Source: Terana coerulea
Lineage: Eukaryota; Basidiomycota; Agaricomycetes; Polyporales; Phanerochaetaceae
DNA: 64,000 nt
Assembly (NCBI GenBank): GCA_024811115.1
Contig: JAKOGH010000691.1
Coordinates: 1-64,000, forward strand
Reading direction: 5' to 3'
Shown here: positions 1-11,794 of the stretch, piece by piece
Layout of the letters: the number at the start of each line of letters is the position of its first letter
Numbering within the stretch: position 1 is the stretch's first letter
Notes under the pieces: model-generated
The model's database searches: none
What the model saw: only the letters and a program-made list of their open reading frames with translations
What the model was told of the DNA's origin: nothing
Position numbers and translations under genes: made by a program

Positions 1-1762
1 CAGTTGCGTGGCTTTGTCGGTGAGTGAGTCGCTCTATTTGAGTTGTCTGAGGATGACGTCGACCTTTTCGTAGTCCATGTCACAATACAGTACACCGAGT
101 AGCCGGCAACGAGGAGCTTGCAAGAGAATGGTACACTGTCGACGCACTTTTGGAAAGAGAAGATATACAGCGATGGCGTGCGTATGCAAGCAAGCAGCGT
201 TTTGGCGTCAAGAGAGGCTGAACTTTGAGTGGAGGGATGCAGGAACAGTGGTATCTTTGGTGCGTCTTCGCCTCTACAGAGCCCTGCTTGCGTGTACTGA
301 GACATTAGCTCATAGAATCATATTTTTGTATGCCCACGTGCAGGCAGCACCTACGATATGATGGTCAGAAAGTCAAGACATCCATTTGCTCGCTCGCTTG
401 AGGCCCTCACGGCCATTTCATGGTGGCACGCAACTCGACTCGCTCGATATCCCTCCACAAAAGCTTTTAAACATGATCAGCAGCTACTGTCAATCTACCG
501 TCGCTCGTCCAGCCTTCCGTATCTTTCCATTGTTGATAATATGCTTGATGGTCCACCCTTTATCGGCCTCTCTTCCACGCGTCTACGGTACTCTGAGCTC
601 ACTCTGGGAGCGAGGCACTGCTGCTGTAGGTGCAGCAACGGGCTATTAATCCCATTGCGGCTGCCTTCGTGCCACCGCCGTTGTCGGCCATTGACTCATC
701 GACCGGACAGAGTCAAGCCTGGGAGGGTTCCTTTGACACGAGTCCAGGAATATGCAACGCGGGACCCGCACTCACAAGACCGTTGCTGCTGCAGAAGTGT
801 CAGCACATCGCAACACGGAGGTCAATGTGAAATGATCCCTGCCTCGAGTCTTGTGCGAGTGCGACGACCACAGCCCATTCCGCGAGAAATCCGTGACTCA
901 ACGCATGCCTGCAGCGCGGCGCAGAAGAAGTTCAAGGGCTTAAACGAGACGTAGGTCCATAATACGGTTTGGTATAGACGGCAAACACTAACACAGCTCC
1001 CTCATTTTCAGCTTCCTCGGAACTTTGTCTAGCGCATGTCCAACTTTGTGGCGTTGACTTTCCCATGACGGCAACGAAATTGCTTTGACCCCTATTAAGC
1101 CAACCAAACCTGTAGGCACCATCCTATTGCAATGAGGCGAGGTAGCGGAGATTAAAATTCCTCGGATAGTCTCCAATCAAACACACGATATCAGACGGGC
1201 GCAGTCCCTCCTATCTCTCCTACCTTGCTCCCCTCCTCGCGGTTCATTGTGCCGTTATACTCTTCCCCCTGCTTCTCGCGATCTATCAATCACGTCCTCA
1301 CTCTGTAGACCGTAACGCTCCTTGGGTGCGTGGATGGCTCCAAGTCGATGGCGAAGGTTGCTTACTGTCGAGCTTAGATGTACGACTGCCGATAATGGCA
1401 TAACCGCTTGCCATGCGCTTGCCTACCCTCTGGCCAGGCAAGACCTCAACCCCTAAAGCACAACCTACGCGCTGCAGGTTGGGATTCCGCATGCAATGCT
1501 TCGTCCACCAAAAGTTTAATTGTAGTAATATAGGGTTTGGCTCAATGAACCTCAGAGTGCGCCACGCTCAGAGCCGACCTACTCATTCTGTCGCCTTGCA
1601 GTTTGCGTCCAACGGCCGTACGCGCACTCCTCGACTGCCTGTAAGGTTGGCGCTTACTCAAGCCGTATATAACGCTGTTCACGCTTGTATAAAATGCCCG
1701 CAGTGTCTTACCTCACGACCCTGCTGCTTCAACTTCAAATCTACTACCTCAAAGCAGCGTTT
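1..1762. other. Left flank, no supported gene
   Basis: I see no domain, consistent splice pattern or RNA gene here. Open frames of up to 198 codons (358-954) have arginine, serine and histidine-rich compositions typical of chance frames in GC-rich DNA. Position 77 reads ATGTCACAATACAGTAC, which resembles the first codons of the DUF6533 gene at 6693, but nothing else of that family follows. Confidence 0.5.
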
Positions 1763-4161
1763 ATGGCGGAATCGAAAGTATGCATGCATCATCCTGAGCA
1801 CAACTTCACTCGTACTAAGACTATGATCTTTTACCCAGCCGATAAGGACTTTTGCAAAGCACCCCATCGGTAGCTTTAGCGGCTACACCGCAATAGCCAA
1901 AGTGGTTAGAGATGCCGACGAAGAACAGGTCAAGCAATACACCGACGACATCGACAGCCTTCTTACATTCGTATGTATATACTTCCACTCCTTGCCGCGG
2001 ATCCTCATAAATGTCGTAGACTGGCTTGTACTCTGGTGTTCTCACCGCATTTTTGATCGAGTCATATTCCATGCTCCAGCCGCCTTCCGACGACCGAATC
2101 ATTGCGCTCCTTGAGCAGGTCGTTTCGCAGAATCATAACCTACCCCCATTCACCTTCGAGCCTTCAGTGACTGCTGTACGCGTCAACGTACTGTGGTTCG
2201 CTAGCCTGTGCTTCAGCCTCATCTGCGCCTCGTTTTCGATTTTGGTCAAACAATGGCTTCGCGAATACTTGGCCATCGACAGCAACAATCCGGCCCAAGC
2301 TCGTCTTCGCATTCGTTATTTCCGATACCCAGCCTTGCAACGGTGGAGGGTGTTTGAGATTGCGGCCGCCCTTCCTCTCCTACTACATATCGCATTTGCG
2401 CTATTCTTCCTCGGACTGTGTTTCTTCACATCCTCCGTACATCCCAGCGTTGGCGACACCACCATACCCCTGGTCTGTGGATGGGCCTTCGTTTTCGTTC
2501 TCACTGTCGTTGCGCCGACCATCTCCGCCCGCTGTCCGTACAAAGTCACTTTTGCGAAGGGTGTAGCGAAAGGCGTACGGAAGTTCATTTTCGAGTGCGG
2601 TAGCTCGCTTTGGTCTTGCCTAACCCGGTGCAGGCCCGGCTGATTCGCTGGCTGAGCGAGGTGAATCTTCGAGCGAGCCCAGTGAAAGGACGGGACCTCA
2701 TCGACCGCCTCGTCCCAACCTGCCGTCGATCTCGCGCACAATGCTGCGTTGCAGCATTCCCACCGTTACCCACGGGAAGAAGACGACGCGGTCAAGGATA
2801 ACACCCGGGATACGGACATTCTCGTCGACGTTGACGCTATCCGGTTGGACGACGATCTCCTTGGGTCGGATATCTGCGACACGCTATTGCACGTCCAGCC
2901 GCAGCCCGCCCAGATCGTCGATTTTATTCTGCGGGCGGTGTCCTCCCGTCTTCAGGTACCGGTGGCGAAGACTCCTTTGACTCAGCCTCTCGACCTGCGT
3001 GGTCTGACCAAGCAAGGCTATCTCTCCATCATCAAGATCGTCGCGGGAACGCTGCTGGCAGTGCTGGACGATCGGCCGCGTCAGCTTTCGCGTAACCCCA
3101 AGGCAACGTTGGATTCATCCCTGAGGGAAATCTGTATGATCATGATGTCCACGTCGATTCACGGCATTCCACCCGTTGGGCAAGACGCGTTATGCCCCAT
3201 GATTCTGGATCCGCAGGGTGCAAAAGTCCTCATCGATGTCAGCAGCACTATCGAGCGTCCAAATAGCAAGGATAATTCCGTCTCGTGCTTGGAGCCGCTA
3301 CGCGAAATCCTTGGAAGGCTGAACGATACTGAACTCCCCACGGCTGTTTGCCACCTTCTACAAGCCCAGTCGTGTACATCGCACCATCATCCCCAATTCA
3401 CCGATCTCCTTGATTTCTTGGCGGAGCATCCAGAGTTACCTCCTGTGGACGTTAGCGCCATACAGAGCACTCTCGTCGATAGCATTCGACAACATGAAGA
3501 TTACGAAACTTGTCAGGCCTCGCTTATTTTCCTGCCCATGACCGTCCGCAAGCTTTCCGGCTATTGGACAACAACAGAGTATCTGCTTCGAGAACTTTCC
3601 ACGACTTCTTCCGTGTCGAGGCCTACGAGGGCTTACTGGCGACACGCGATGCTGTACTCCACGCCGGATGAATTGGCGAAACGAGCGATAGCTTGGCTGG
3701 AGGCAATTTTCCTCCCTTCCGGTGCCGGTGAGTGCTGCCAAAATAAATCTTAAATACTGCTGTCTCACGTTTGCGCCCTTCGCATAGCGGAAAAAATCAG
3801 AGTCATACAGAACCTGGTCAAGATAGTCACTCCGGAGAAGGAATATAACCTCCTGCGACTATGTCTCACGGTCCTTCGGTGGCATAAGGGCACGCGGGTA
3901 CCAGTATGGGATCCCCAAGCACCCAAACTCGACGCGGAGTGGCAGGAGCTCTGGATGACTCTAGGTGCCGCGTTCCCCCGCCTCGAGTCGTACGTTGCCG
4001 ATATCATGATGCAAGACAAGGCCACGGCGAAGGAGTGTCTGAGGCTCGCCGATTTTCTGGTGCCTGCGGCGCTGGCGCCCTCGGCGTCCGCAGATACTTT
4101 ACATGTACCGCACGGGCCTGTTCACCCACTCGTATTCGCATTGACCAAGTTCGCGTCGTAA
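1763..4161 (+). CDS. DUF6535 domain-containing membrane protein
   Basis: Multi-exon gene for a basidiomycete DUF6535 protein of about 700 residues; function unknown. Proposed exons: 1763-1777, 1839-1970, 2020-about 2574, about 2689-3727, 3788-4161. The family signature is clear: DADEEQVKQYTDDIDSLLTF joins across the 1971-2019 intron to TGLYSGVLTAFLIESYSML, followed by VKQWLREYL and a block with ARLRIRYFRY and LQRWRVFEIAAALPLLLHIA. Four hydrophobic helices lie in the first 190 residues. The remaining roughly 470 residues are soluble and probably helical, starting near the family-like VDAIRLDDDLLGSDI. The 3728-3787 intron (GTGAGT...CATAG) restores frame to the TAA at 4161. The third intron (about 2575-2688) is the weakest: donor GTACGG fits, but the acceptor is inferred only from frame. 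The 5-codon first exon is also inferred. No frameshift is needed. Confidence 0.85.
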
Positions 4162-6692
4162 GGCCGTAGCCGAATGCCCCACGTTGCCCCGGAGCCCGTC
4201 CAGCTACTGTCATTTTTTTGAGTAGCTTGCCACTACTACCACCACGGAGAGCCTGGAGCTATCTTATGTGTCCGTTTGGTAGTCTGTCTGCCGTCTCTAG
4301 TCTTGTCGGACTTTTGTCTCCGGTCTTTACTATCAGCATGCGAGTCGCGTCTATAGCGTCCGTGGCGGTCCTATCAAAGACTCTTATATTTTCCCTCAAG
4401 CACTGTGCCTGTTTTGAATATCTCGTTGTGGTATTCCTCGAAGCTCGTTCAAGTACCCACTGCGAGCGGTGAGATACTTTGTTACCTTGCTCAAGGCTCT
4501 GCCTTCGAATTTACGGCTGCGGGGCAAGGAGACGCCAAAAGCACGTGTCATGCACGTGGTAAAAAGCTCTGGCCCGAAGTGCGCTCGTCTCTTCAGTCTT
4601 GCCCCGTTGGCAGTCCGGTAGTTGACCGACCAGGAATCCAGGTACGTACACAACGAGAGTCCGGCGATTATCGTTGATGAAACAATTTGCAATCATAGAA
4701 AATAGAGGCATGACGTTGCCGCTGTACGTTGCGTCAGCCGCCGTTTAGCCTTGCAAATGAGGATCCAGGCAAAGAACAAGCTTGGAAATGTCGTTCGCGG
4801 GTAACCGGAGCACTTGTAAGGTGGCGGCTTCGATCCTTACATATTTCACTGATTCTATCAGGCAGAATTGGCATGGATGGAGCCCTTCGTGGCTTGAAGG
4901 CAATGCTCTGGCTCGGAGAGCAGGTGGAAGAAGCTCCGAGTCGTCGGCGTGGACATCCCTCCACCCACAGAGCTCCCGCAAAGGCCTGGCCAAGCAAGGC
5001 TGAAATGTCTAGGTCTCTTTGAACCACTTGACAGGGAACTCTCCTGCCGTGGCTGCAAGGCCCATAGCAAACAACTCCTGATCTCAGCCCTCCTTTCGCC
5101 CACTGCGACCTACTATGCCAGCAATTCATTTATACTCGCCGCCAAAAGTGTAAGTTTATACATGTAGTGATGGCCTTCTCAGCTGATCATTGTTAAATCT
5201 GGCAACATCTTCACCGCTGCATCCAGACGTAGGGATATCAATCTCGCGATCACCTCGTTGTCCGTGACATCCATCCGACGCAGGTACAGTTCCGCACACC
5301 GCTGCGGCTTCCATAAATTGACCTGGAGCATTTTTATAAAGACCTCCTCTGTCTTGCAGATATCCTTGCGCACGTGCCACCTGCTACACGGTGTGTTAAT
5401 AGAAGAGGCGTGTGCGGGGCCGCTGGCTCTTCCGCTGTCACGGTTCGGGTGCGTCTAACGGCGACGTATGCTCTCGATCACGGCTATCTTCTGTGGAAAA
5501 ATCTCCCCTGGAGCCCAAATCCTCGTCTCACAGCCCGTGCAAGTCAATTGGGCGGCCTTGACCGCGGGAAGCATGGTCATCTTCGTCGGACGGCGCCTTG
5601 GCCGTTGTGTCGAAGCAGCTCCACTTCCCACTTGAAATGTGGAATACTGATTACCTGTAGCGCCTTCCTCGCCTGCGGCCCGTTTGTACTGCGGCGTAGG
5701 TAACCAGGATACACAGAGCCGGTGATACCGCAAACTGTTGTAGCTGGGCAAGCAGACGAGGTTGTGATGTGGTCTGTATATACCCCGGACAGTCCACGTA
5801 GACCACAGATTGCAGATGGTGATACTTTCGTGCTGTTGTGCTCCTGATTATGCCCGTCGTGTGCAAATGCGAACGTAGCTTCTGCGTACCACCGTGACAT
5901 TCTTCCCGAGGAGATGCAGAACCGACGCTCAGCGCTCATGTTAGACTCTGCAGCTCCGCGTGTATGATGCATTCATGTTGGGAACCGAAGCCTGCGTGCT
6001 TTCACATCATCGTGGCGCCGAGGTCGTGGCGACTCCGTTCCTGCATTCAGCTTATCTGTACGTGCTCAGGCTTCTATCTCATTGCTCATCTAACTTTGTG
6101 CACAACATAGCTCCTCTCGGTGATATTACCTCGACGGCTTTGGTACTAGGTGTGCTTCTATATGTCACCGCTCAGCCAGAAATATCTCTCATTCAGTCAC
6201 AATACAGTCTACCGCTTCTGCTAGGTCATTGGCCTTGCGTGAATGCCGAGCTACATAAACGCATGCTGCTCTGCACTGATTGAGTATATGCACCGCATGC
6301 GTAGCAGCTTACATTGAAACTTTATGGCTTGGCTATTTCCCTTCTTTGCTTTTTTTAACATCTTCGTTCCAGTGACTCCGGAGCGTCGGTTCCTATAGAT
6401 GCTGCGACAGCCTACGAAATGGTTGAATATCTGCCAGCAAACTCAAGCCGCCCAGGAAACAAGTTCATCTCGACACGCAGCAGGGCTATGCTTAGGGAAA
6501 TGAAACTCCTGCTTCTGCGTTGATATCATCCCTGTCGCGGTGCACCCTGAATGATAGTGGGTGTACTTGCTTCCATGACTCGGAGCCAATCCGGAATTTG
6601 GTACGTGACTATATAGCCTTAAGTAACTAATGACTGAGCAAAAATCAGCTTTGCCCCGCTCCTCCCTGTTAGGGTTCACGCTTCTGCGCACC
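4162..6692. other. Gene-poor interval
   Basis: About 2.5 kb with no frame I can connect to a protein family. Frames of 97-131 codons on both strands (for example 4734-5129 minus and 5577-5972 minus) overlap each other and lack conserved motifs or plausible joint exons. It may hold regulatory DNA or heavily decayed sequence. Confidence 0.4.
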
Positions 6693-8373
6693 ATGTCACA
6701 GTATAGTACAGAGTTCGCCCAATTCGTTTCCAGCATGTACGTGTCGTGACCCAGGGTAATATTTTTGGCCTATCCTTACGTTAAGTCTCCAGCCAACAGG
6801 ACAACTACATGACCTATGGCATCTCCGGTGAGTGTAGCGGAGTTATATTCGCCATATTCGTAATTAATGAGTTGGTGTTTGATTTACTAGCGATGATAAC
6901 CTATGAATATATCATCACACTCGGACAAGAAATCGCCACCGTATGGATGCGACGACCAACAGCCACATCCCTCCTCTTGCTCACTACACGCTGGGCAATG
7001 CTACTGTTCAATGTCCTTACACTTTCTCTAGGATCAAATAAGGTATGTAGCTTCGCTTAGGGGTAGGTTAATCTCCTACTCATGAAGCAAACGCCAGAGG
7101 TGCTGAACTTCCCGTTGCCGATCAAATGCGTACTCACCACGGAAACACCTTTCACAGCTGCGAGGCTGTGATTATCATGTTGGAAATTCTTAGCTTTATT
7201 GGATTCGCACAGGTGGCGTGTACGTCTCCCGATTTGCTCCTTGAAGCCGGACCGAATCTGATTTGTGCAGTCTTCTCTGCACTTCGAGCCGCCGCCCTTT
7301 GGAGCTCGTGGAAGTATCACCAGCTGGTATTTGTGGTCGTCGTTTTGTTTGGGCTGGTGCCGGTCGGTACGAACTCAGTGAGTGCCCCGTAATCTCCAGA
7401 ATCACAGCTCAAGCTCATGACGAACTCAGTTCATTCTCTCAAAATTCGGATATCAATATTGGGCCCCGCCGCTGAATACATGCACGACTTCCCTAAACAT
7501 GTCGGAAGAACTAAATCAAATGTGAGGCCGTTGTTGCGTTTTGTCACGCGTTAGGTACTCAGTTATCTCCCTAGACGTGCGTTTGAATCGTTCTGGGGAC
7601 TCCGAAGCTCATCTACTTATCTCATGGGGTTCTATGTACAGTGACTTTATTCACAAGGGCCTCGCTGATCCTTGCAGATGTCTTGGTTCTCGTCTTGACA
7701 TGGGTTAAGACATTCAGGCATTGGCGGCTGGCGAAAACCATGAACCTGCCGACGTCGCTCTCGTCTTGTCTCCTTCGTGACGGTAAGATATGCTTGACCG
7801 CCATAATCACATACCAATTGACGACTTCTGTAGGATCGTGGTATTTCCTGTATGGCCTGCTCTGTCATTCAAAATAGGATCTGGGTTCACATGATCACTG
7901 CAGTGCATTACTCGCAATAAATATTAGTCAAATGGCCACGTCCGAGACGGCTGAAACCTTTGTACGTTAGCCATTTCTCTCTGGACCTCACTGCTGACAG
8001 CCCTGGGCAACGATAGGGGCAAACGTCGCTCAGCAGCTCACTGTGTCAATGGTAAGTCTGCATTTGTTTTGTAGACGGCACATGCTAACCGCCGTTGCGA
8101 TAGCCACCCGTTCTCATGAGCCGATTCATGCTGAACCTTCGTCAGCTCAACGATGCAGACCGTCCGCGAATACGCTCGGACGGACAAGTGACCACAATGT
8201 TTTCGGTGCCGAACTTTAGGGTTCCGACGGAGTCGCTGGGTAACATCGCCGAGCCCCTGGATCACGGACAAGCTGAACGATTTGCACGTGGAGACGAAGA
8301 GGGCGACCTTACGGTAGACGAGCAGCCAGAAATCGAGCTCCAGCCCGTTACGGGATCTCCAGCTGAGATGTAG
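6693..8373 (+). CDS. DUF6533 seven-helix membrane protein, copy A (intact)
   Basis: Predicted 343-residue integral membrane protein of the basidiomycete DUF6533 family; function unknown. Exons: 6693-6736, 6793-6827, 6891-7042, 7098-7099, 7158-7219, 7271-7377, 7430-7521, 7575-7576, 7642-7782, 7834-7849, 7904-7961, 8001-8051, 8104-8373. They total 1032 nt, exactly 344 codons with the stop. Landmarks are TYEYIITLGQEIATVW (DUF6533 core), TTRWAML (TM2), FFSALRAAALWSSWKYHQL after TM3, VPVGTN, APPLNTC, LVLTWVKTFRHW (TM5), SSCLLRDG, and the family tail MSRFMLNLRQLN followed by NFRVP and GNIAEPLDHGQ. Two exons are only 2 nt (AG and AC); without each the downstream frame is lost. Six or seven hydrophobic helices suggest a serpentine topology. 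It is the best template for the other copies. Confidence 0.85.
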
Positions 8374-9924
8374 GCCAATGGGAGCGCACATCGTTTTTTC
8401 ATGGCGCCGGGGGTTACTAGCATTTTGAGATTTGGACATAGTCGTATCTTCGGAGTGTACTTTTGATCCCACCTTGAATGCGAGCGCGAGGGTGACAGCG
8501 AGTTACGGCGTCGACACACATGTCTCCGGAGCACCGCTTCAAGTTCAATGCGGAAAGTAGAAAGGCGAGGATGTAGAAATAGGCCTATGCATACTGAGGA
8601 ACCTCGGTGTAGCAGCTGGCTGGTCGTAAGCTTAGGCCTGGCAGCTTGAGACGGATGGGGCGATGGACGTCGTGGCGCCACCGTCGCGTGGCTCTCACGT
8701 GGCTAGCGGGTTGGCTTCCGGTGAGCGCTTCTGTATTTTGACTCTTCGCCGACTCGACTGACGAGGTACGCACATAGCCAGAACTCGACGCACGCAGGTG
8801 TCGCTGATAGTTATTGGCAAAAATAAACTGGTATTCATATCGGCAGGCCAAAGGAGTGCTCAGCTGGGATGCGCCATGCGGCTTCTGTGTCGTCCCCTTA
8901 TAGGACAGCCACAACTCTGCCGGCGCAGGCACGTCGGCAGCCCACTCTTCGTCATGCGACTACAGGGCCTACGTTTACTGAAAACGAGGAAGTGACATTG
9001 TGCCAATGACCCTGCTCTTGAAGATGAGCATGCCCTGTGAGGAGCGTAATCATTCTTCACCACGATTTGCGCCACTGTCTGTTGGATGTGCCACTGGGGA
9101 CTCGCGCATACCTGCATTCCCACATTTGCTCGTTGTAATCGCAATTTATGTGTACGTAACTCGCTCCTCTGCTCCTCTGCTGAGCTCATTCTCTGGTGCA
9201 AACGGGGAGCCATGGGAGTTGAGTCGTGAAGCAGAGCATGCCGGTGGCCGTGTTTGCCGAGGTTGTTGAAGCCGTCCTAAAGGGCTGTAAGTCCCTCAGG
9301 GAAGCGTTGAGCCATCACTATATCTTCTGCTGCACTCGTAGAATCCTTTGTTTCGGCGAAGACGACCCTTTGATATCTGGAGATGGCACGTCGTCGCACT
9401 TTTGTGCAATCGAGAAGCTCTGCGTTCGTCCCACAGTCGCCACCTCTGTGAGAGTGAGCATGTTGTACTATTGAACATTGCCGACGGCTCTGCGCCTTCT
9501 ATCGCGGTGATTTCTATTGATCATCATTGTTGAGTCTAAGTCTGATTGCACTTTACTAGGCCAGCAGTTTGCTTCAACCGATGTTGGAGACTCAAGAGTC
9601 GCAGCATGTCTGCCAGCTGGCTAAATGCATCGCTCGATGCTTCAGAATGGATTGCCTGTTCTCGCTTCCCTGTCTTCTCGGGCTAGTACACCATTCTATA
9701 TTGTCCGACTGCAGAGCACCAAGACGCTGGCATGCGGCGTGCTCCGGTGGGTTATTAATGCTCCCTATTCTGCTTTGATACGAACATTGATAAAGTGCGC
9801 TGTGGAAGATCACCTGTGAGGGGATCAAAGGTTCAGCCGCGCAGGTAAATAAGGAGGTGAGAACATAGTGGATATGTTGTGTACGCCTAGCTTTCCCTTT
9901 CCCAACACCCCAGCTCCTCAGCAC
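8374..9924. other. Intergenic interval between two DUF6533 genes
   Basis: Separates tandem DUF6533 copies A and B. I searched both strands for decayed family exons (the RLTWxKTFRHW-type TM5 segment and the PNFRVP tail) and found none. Overlapping open frames of 60-147 codons have no recognisable features. Confidence 0.4.
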
Positions 9925-11619
9925 ATGTCGCAACCTAGTGCGGAATACGTGCAGGAGGTGTACGAACTGTGCGTGCATCATTATGATTTCCGTCGGCGCA
10001 CACTGATGAAGATATTTATTAAGGCGACTGGACACCTACGCGACTCTGGTGGTAGTTGGTGAGTGTACCGCGTCATGTAATGGGTACCTTCGATTACTCA
10101 GACCGGCCTGCCGGATTTCTGCTAGCGGTGACTATCTACGAATACGTCATGACTTTTGACCATGAGGTCACCACTGTGTGGAAGAGACGATTGGCCGCCA
10201 CGTCTCTTTTTTACTCAGCACGCGCTGGGTGATGGTGCTGACCCAGGTTCTCACGTTGTGGCCATCGTCGCAAGAGGTGCGCGGTATTGCCGCGGTGCAA
10301 CGTCCTGCTCACCACCGGGAAACAGAGGTCCTGTGCATCCTAGTCTCTGCGGAATGTACGCTGAGGCTAACTTTGCAGCTGCAAGCCTATATCTATTGCT
10401 CAGCAAATATTCGACTATATCGCATTTGGTCAGATCGCTTGTAAGCTTCCTCAACATACTCATTGACTCGTAATTGACTTTTGATACCCGACATAGTATT
10501 CTCCGCGCTCCGTGCAGCTGCCCTTTGGAGTGGATGGAAGTATCACCAGGTGATCTTCGACGTCATTGTCCTGATTGGATTAGTTCCGGTTGGTACGGAC
10601 TTGGTGAGAGCTTTCCACCCTTAGCATCTGCTGCTATTGAAATGCCTCAAACCCACACAGTTTGGCCTTGCTCGCTTCCAACATATGTATTTTGGACCGC
10701 CATTAAACGTGTGCAGTGCCACGGTCGGGATTTCGGACAACCTCAATCAAATGTGAGGAACGCGCCACTTTTTTGCTGGGTTGCATGCTCATTTTTCTTA
10801 CGATTAGCTGTGCGCATGAACTGCCTGAACACGCGTTCAGTTACCTCTGACTTACTGTGACGAGCAGTATCCTTGCTTACAAGAGCCTCGCTCACATCTG
10901 TCGATGTACTTGTCCTTGCGTTGACATGGGGAAAGACTTTCACGCATTGGCGGGAGGCAAGTCGAATGAACCTGTCCGCATCGTTGTCATCCTGTCTTCT
11001 TCGCAACGGTAAGAAGTGCTGCACTGTAGATTTAACAGCCATTGCTCATCATTTTTATAGGTACTTGGTATTTCCTGTACGCAATCAAGCATGGTATATG
11101 CACTCAAACCTATCTTACTGTGTCAACTTCCACTTTTATAGCGCATTATTTGCTGTCAATATCACACAAGTGGTAACTAAAAGTGCGGATACGAAGCTGG
11201 TGCGTGCTTCGCCCGCTTGGATGCGTTGTCTAACCATGCCGGCTTAGGGCGGAGCAGTAGTCAGTCAGTTGGTGGTGGCAATGGTAAGCTGGTGCTTTCT
11301 CAAGATTTTCAAGGCTCAGTAGCAATCACCGCAATAGCCACCTGTTTTGATGAACCGGTTCATGCTCAATCTTCGCCAACTCAACCTGCCCAGCAACTCG
11401 CAGACGCACTCGGGAGCAGCGCAGTTGTCGCGATTCTCGACACCGAACTTCAGAGTTCCCGAGTCGGATTTGATTGGAAACATCGGCGAGCCGCTTGAAC
11501 ACGGACAAGCAGAGAGCAACGTGTACGAAGACGAAAGGTCGAGCGATGTCAGCTCCCCTCAGCAGCCGGAAGCTGGCTCAGATGCCATCCCAGGACCGTC
11601 AAATATCACGCACGCGTAA
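9925..11619 (+). CDS. DUF6533 seven-helix membrane protein, copy B (one-base frame break)
   Basis: Second + strand DUF6533 paralog with the exon structure of copy A: 9925-9968, 10024-10058, 10126-10276, 10326-10327, 10379-10440, 10497-10603, 10661-10752, 10808-10809, 10868-11008, 11061-11076, 11142-11199, 11248-11283, 11338-11619. Recognisable blocks are VTIYEYVMTFDHEVTTVW, LSTRWVMVLTQVLTL, CKPISIAQQIFDYIAFGQ, FSALRAAALWSGWKYHQV, FGPPLNVC, LALTWGKTFTHW and the C-terminal tail MNRFMLNLRQLN with IGNIGEPLEHGQ. Exon 3 carries six T at 10207-10212 where the family frame needs seven, so translation as read would end soon after TM1. Every other exon junction stays in frame. This is either a base-calling error in the homopolymer or a very young pseudogene. 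The 2-nt exons here are AG and CT. Confidence 0.75.
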
Positions 11620-11794
11620 GGTTATTGCGCTTTGTGATCTAGTGCTCCTCAAAATGCTCACTTCATGTCCAGATGGAATGAGCATTTATGGCGATGTGGA
11701 ACAACTTAAAATTTATTTATCAGCTGTCCTTGTATGTACTTGGTGTCCATCGCCGTGTCCTATCATGAAGGCGAATTATGTATGTCCAATTGAT

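Noticed and set aside
77..361. Possible DUF6533 start (MSQYST) at the left edge
   Set aside because: Only about 15 bases resemble the 6693 start; no splice donor or later exon of the family follows.
358..954. 198-codon open frame
   Set aside because: Composition and overlap with other frames look random; no domain or intron structure.
7043..7157. Stwintron (nested intron) instead of a microexon
   Set aside because: Removing a stwintron leaves no bases behind, but two bases are needed to keep the conserved frame; both flanking introns also have complete ends.
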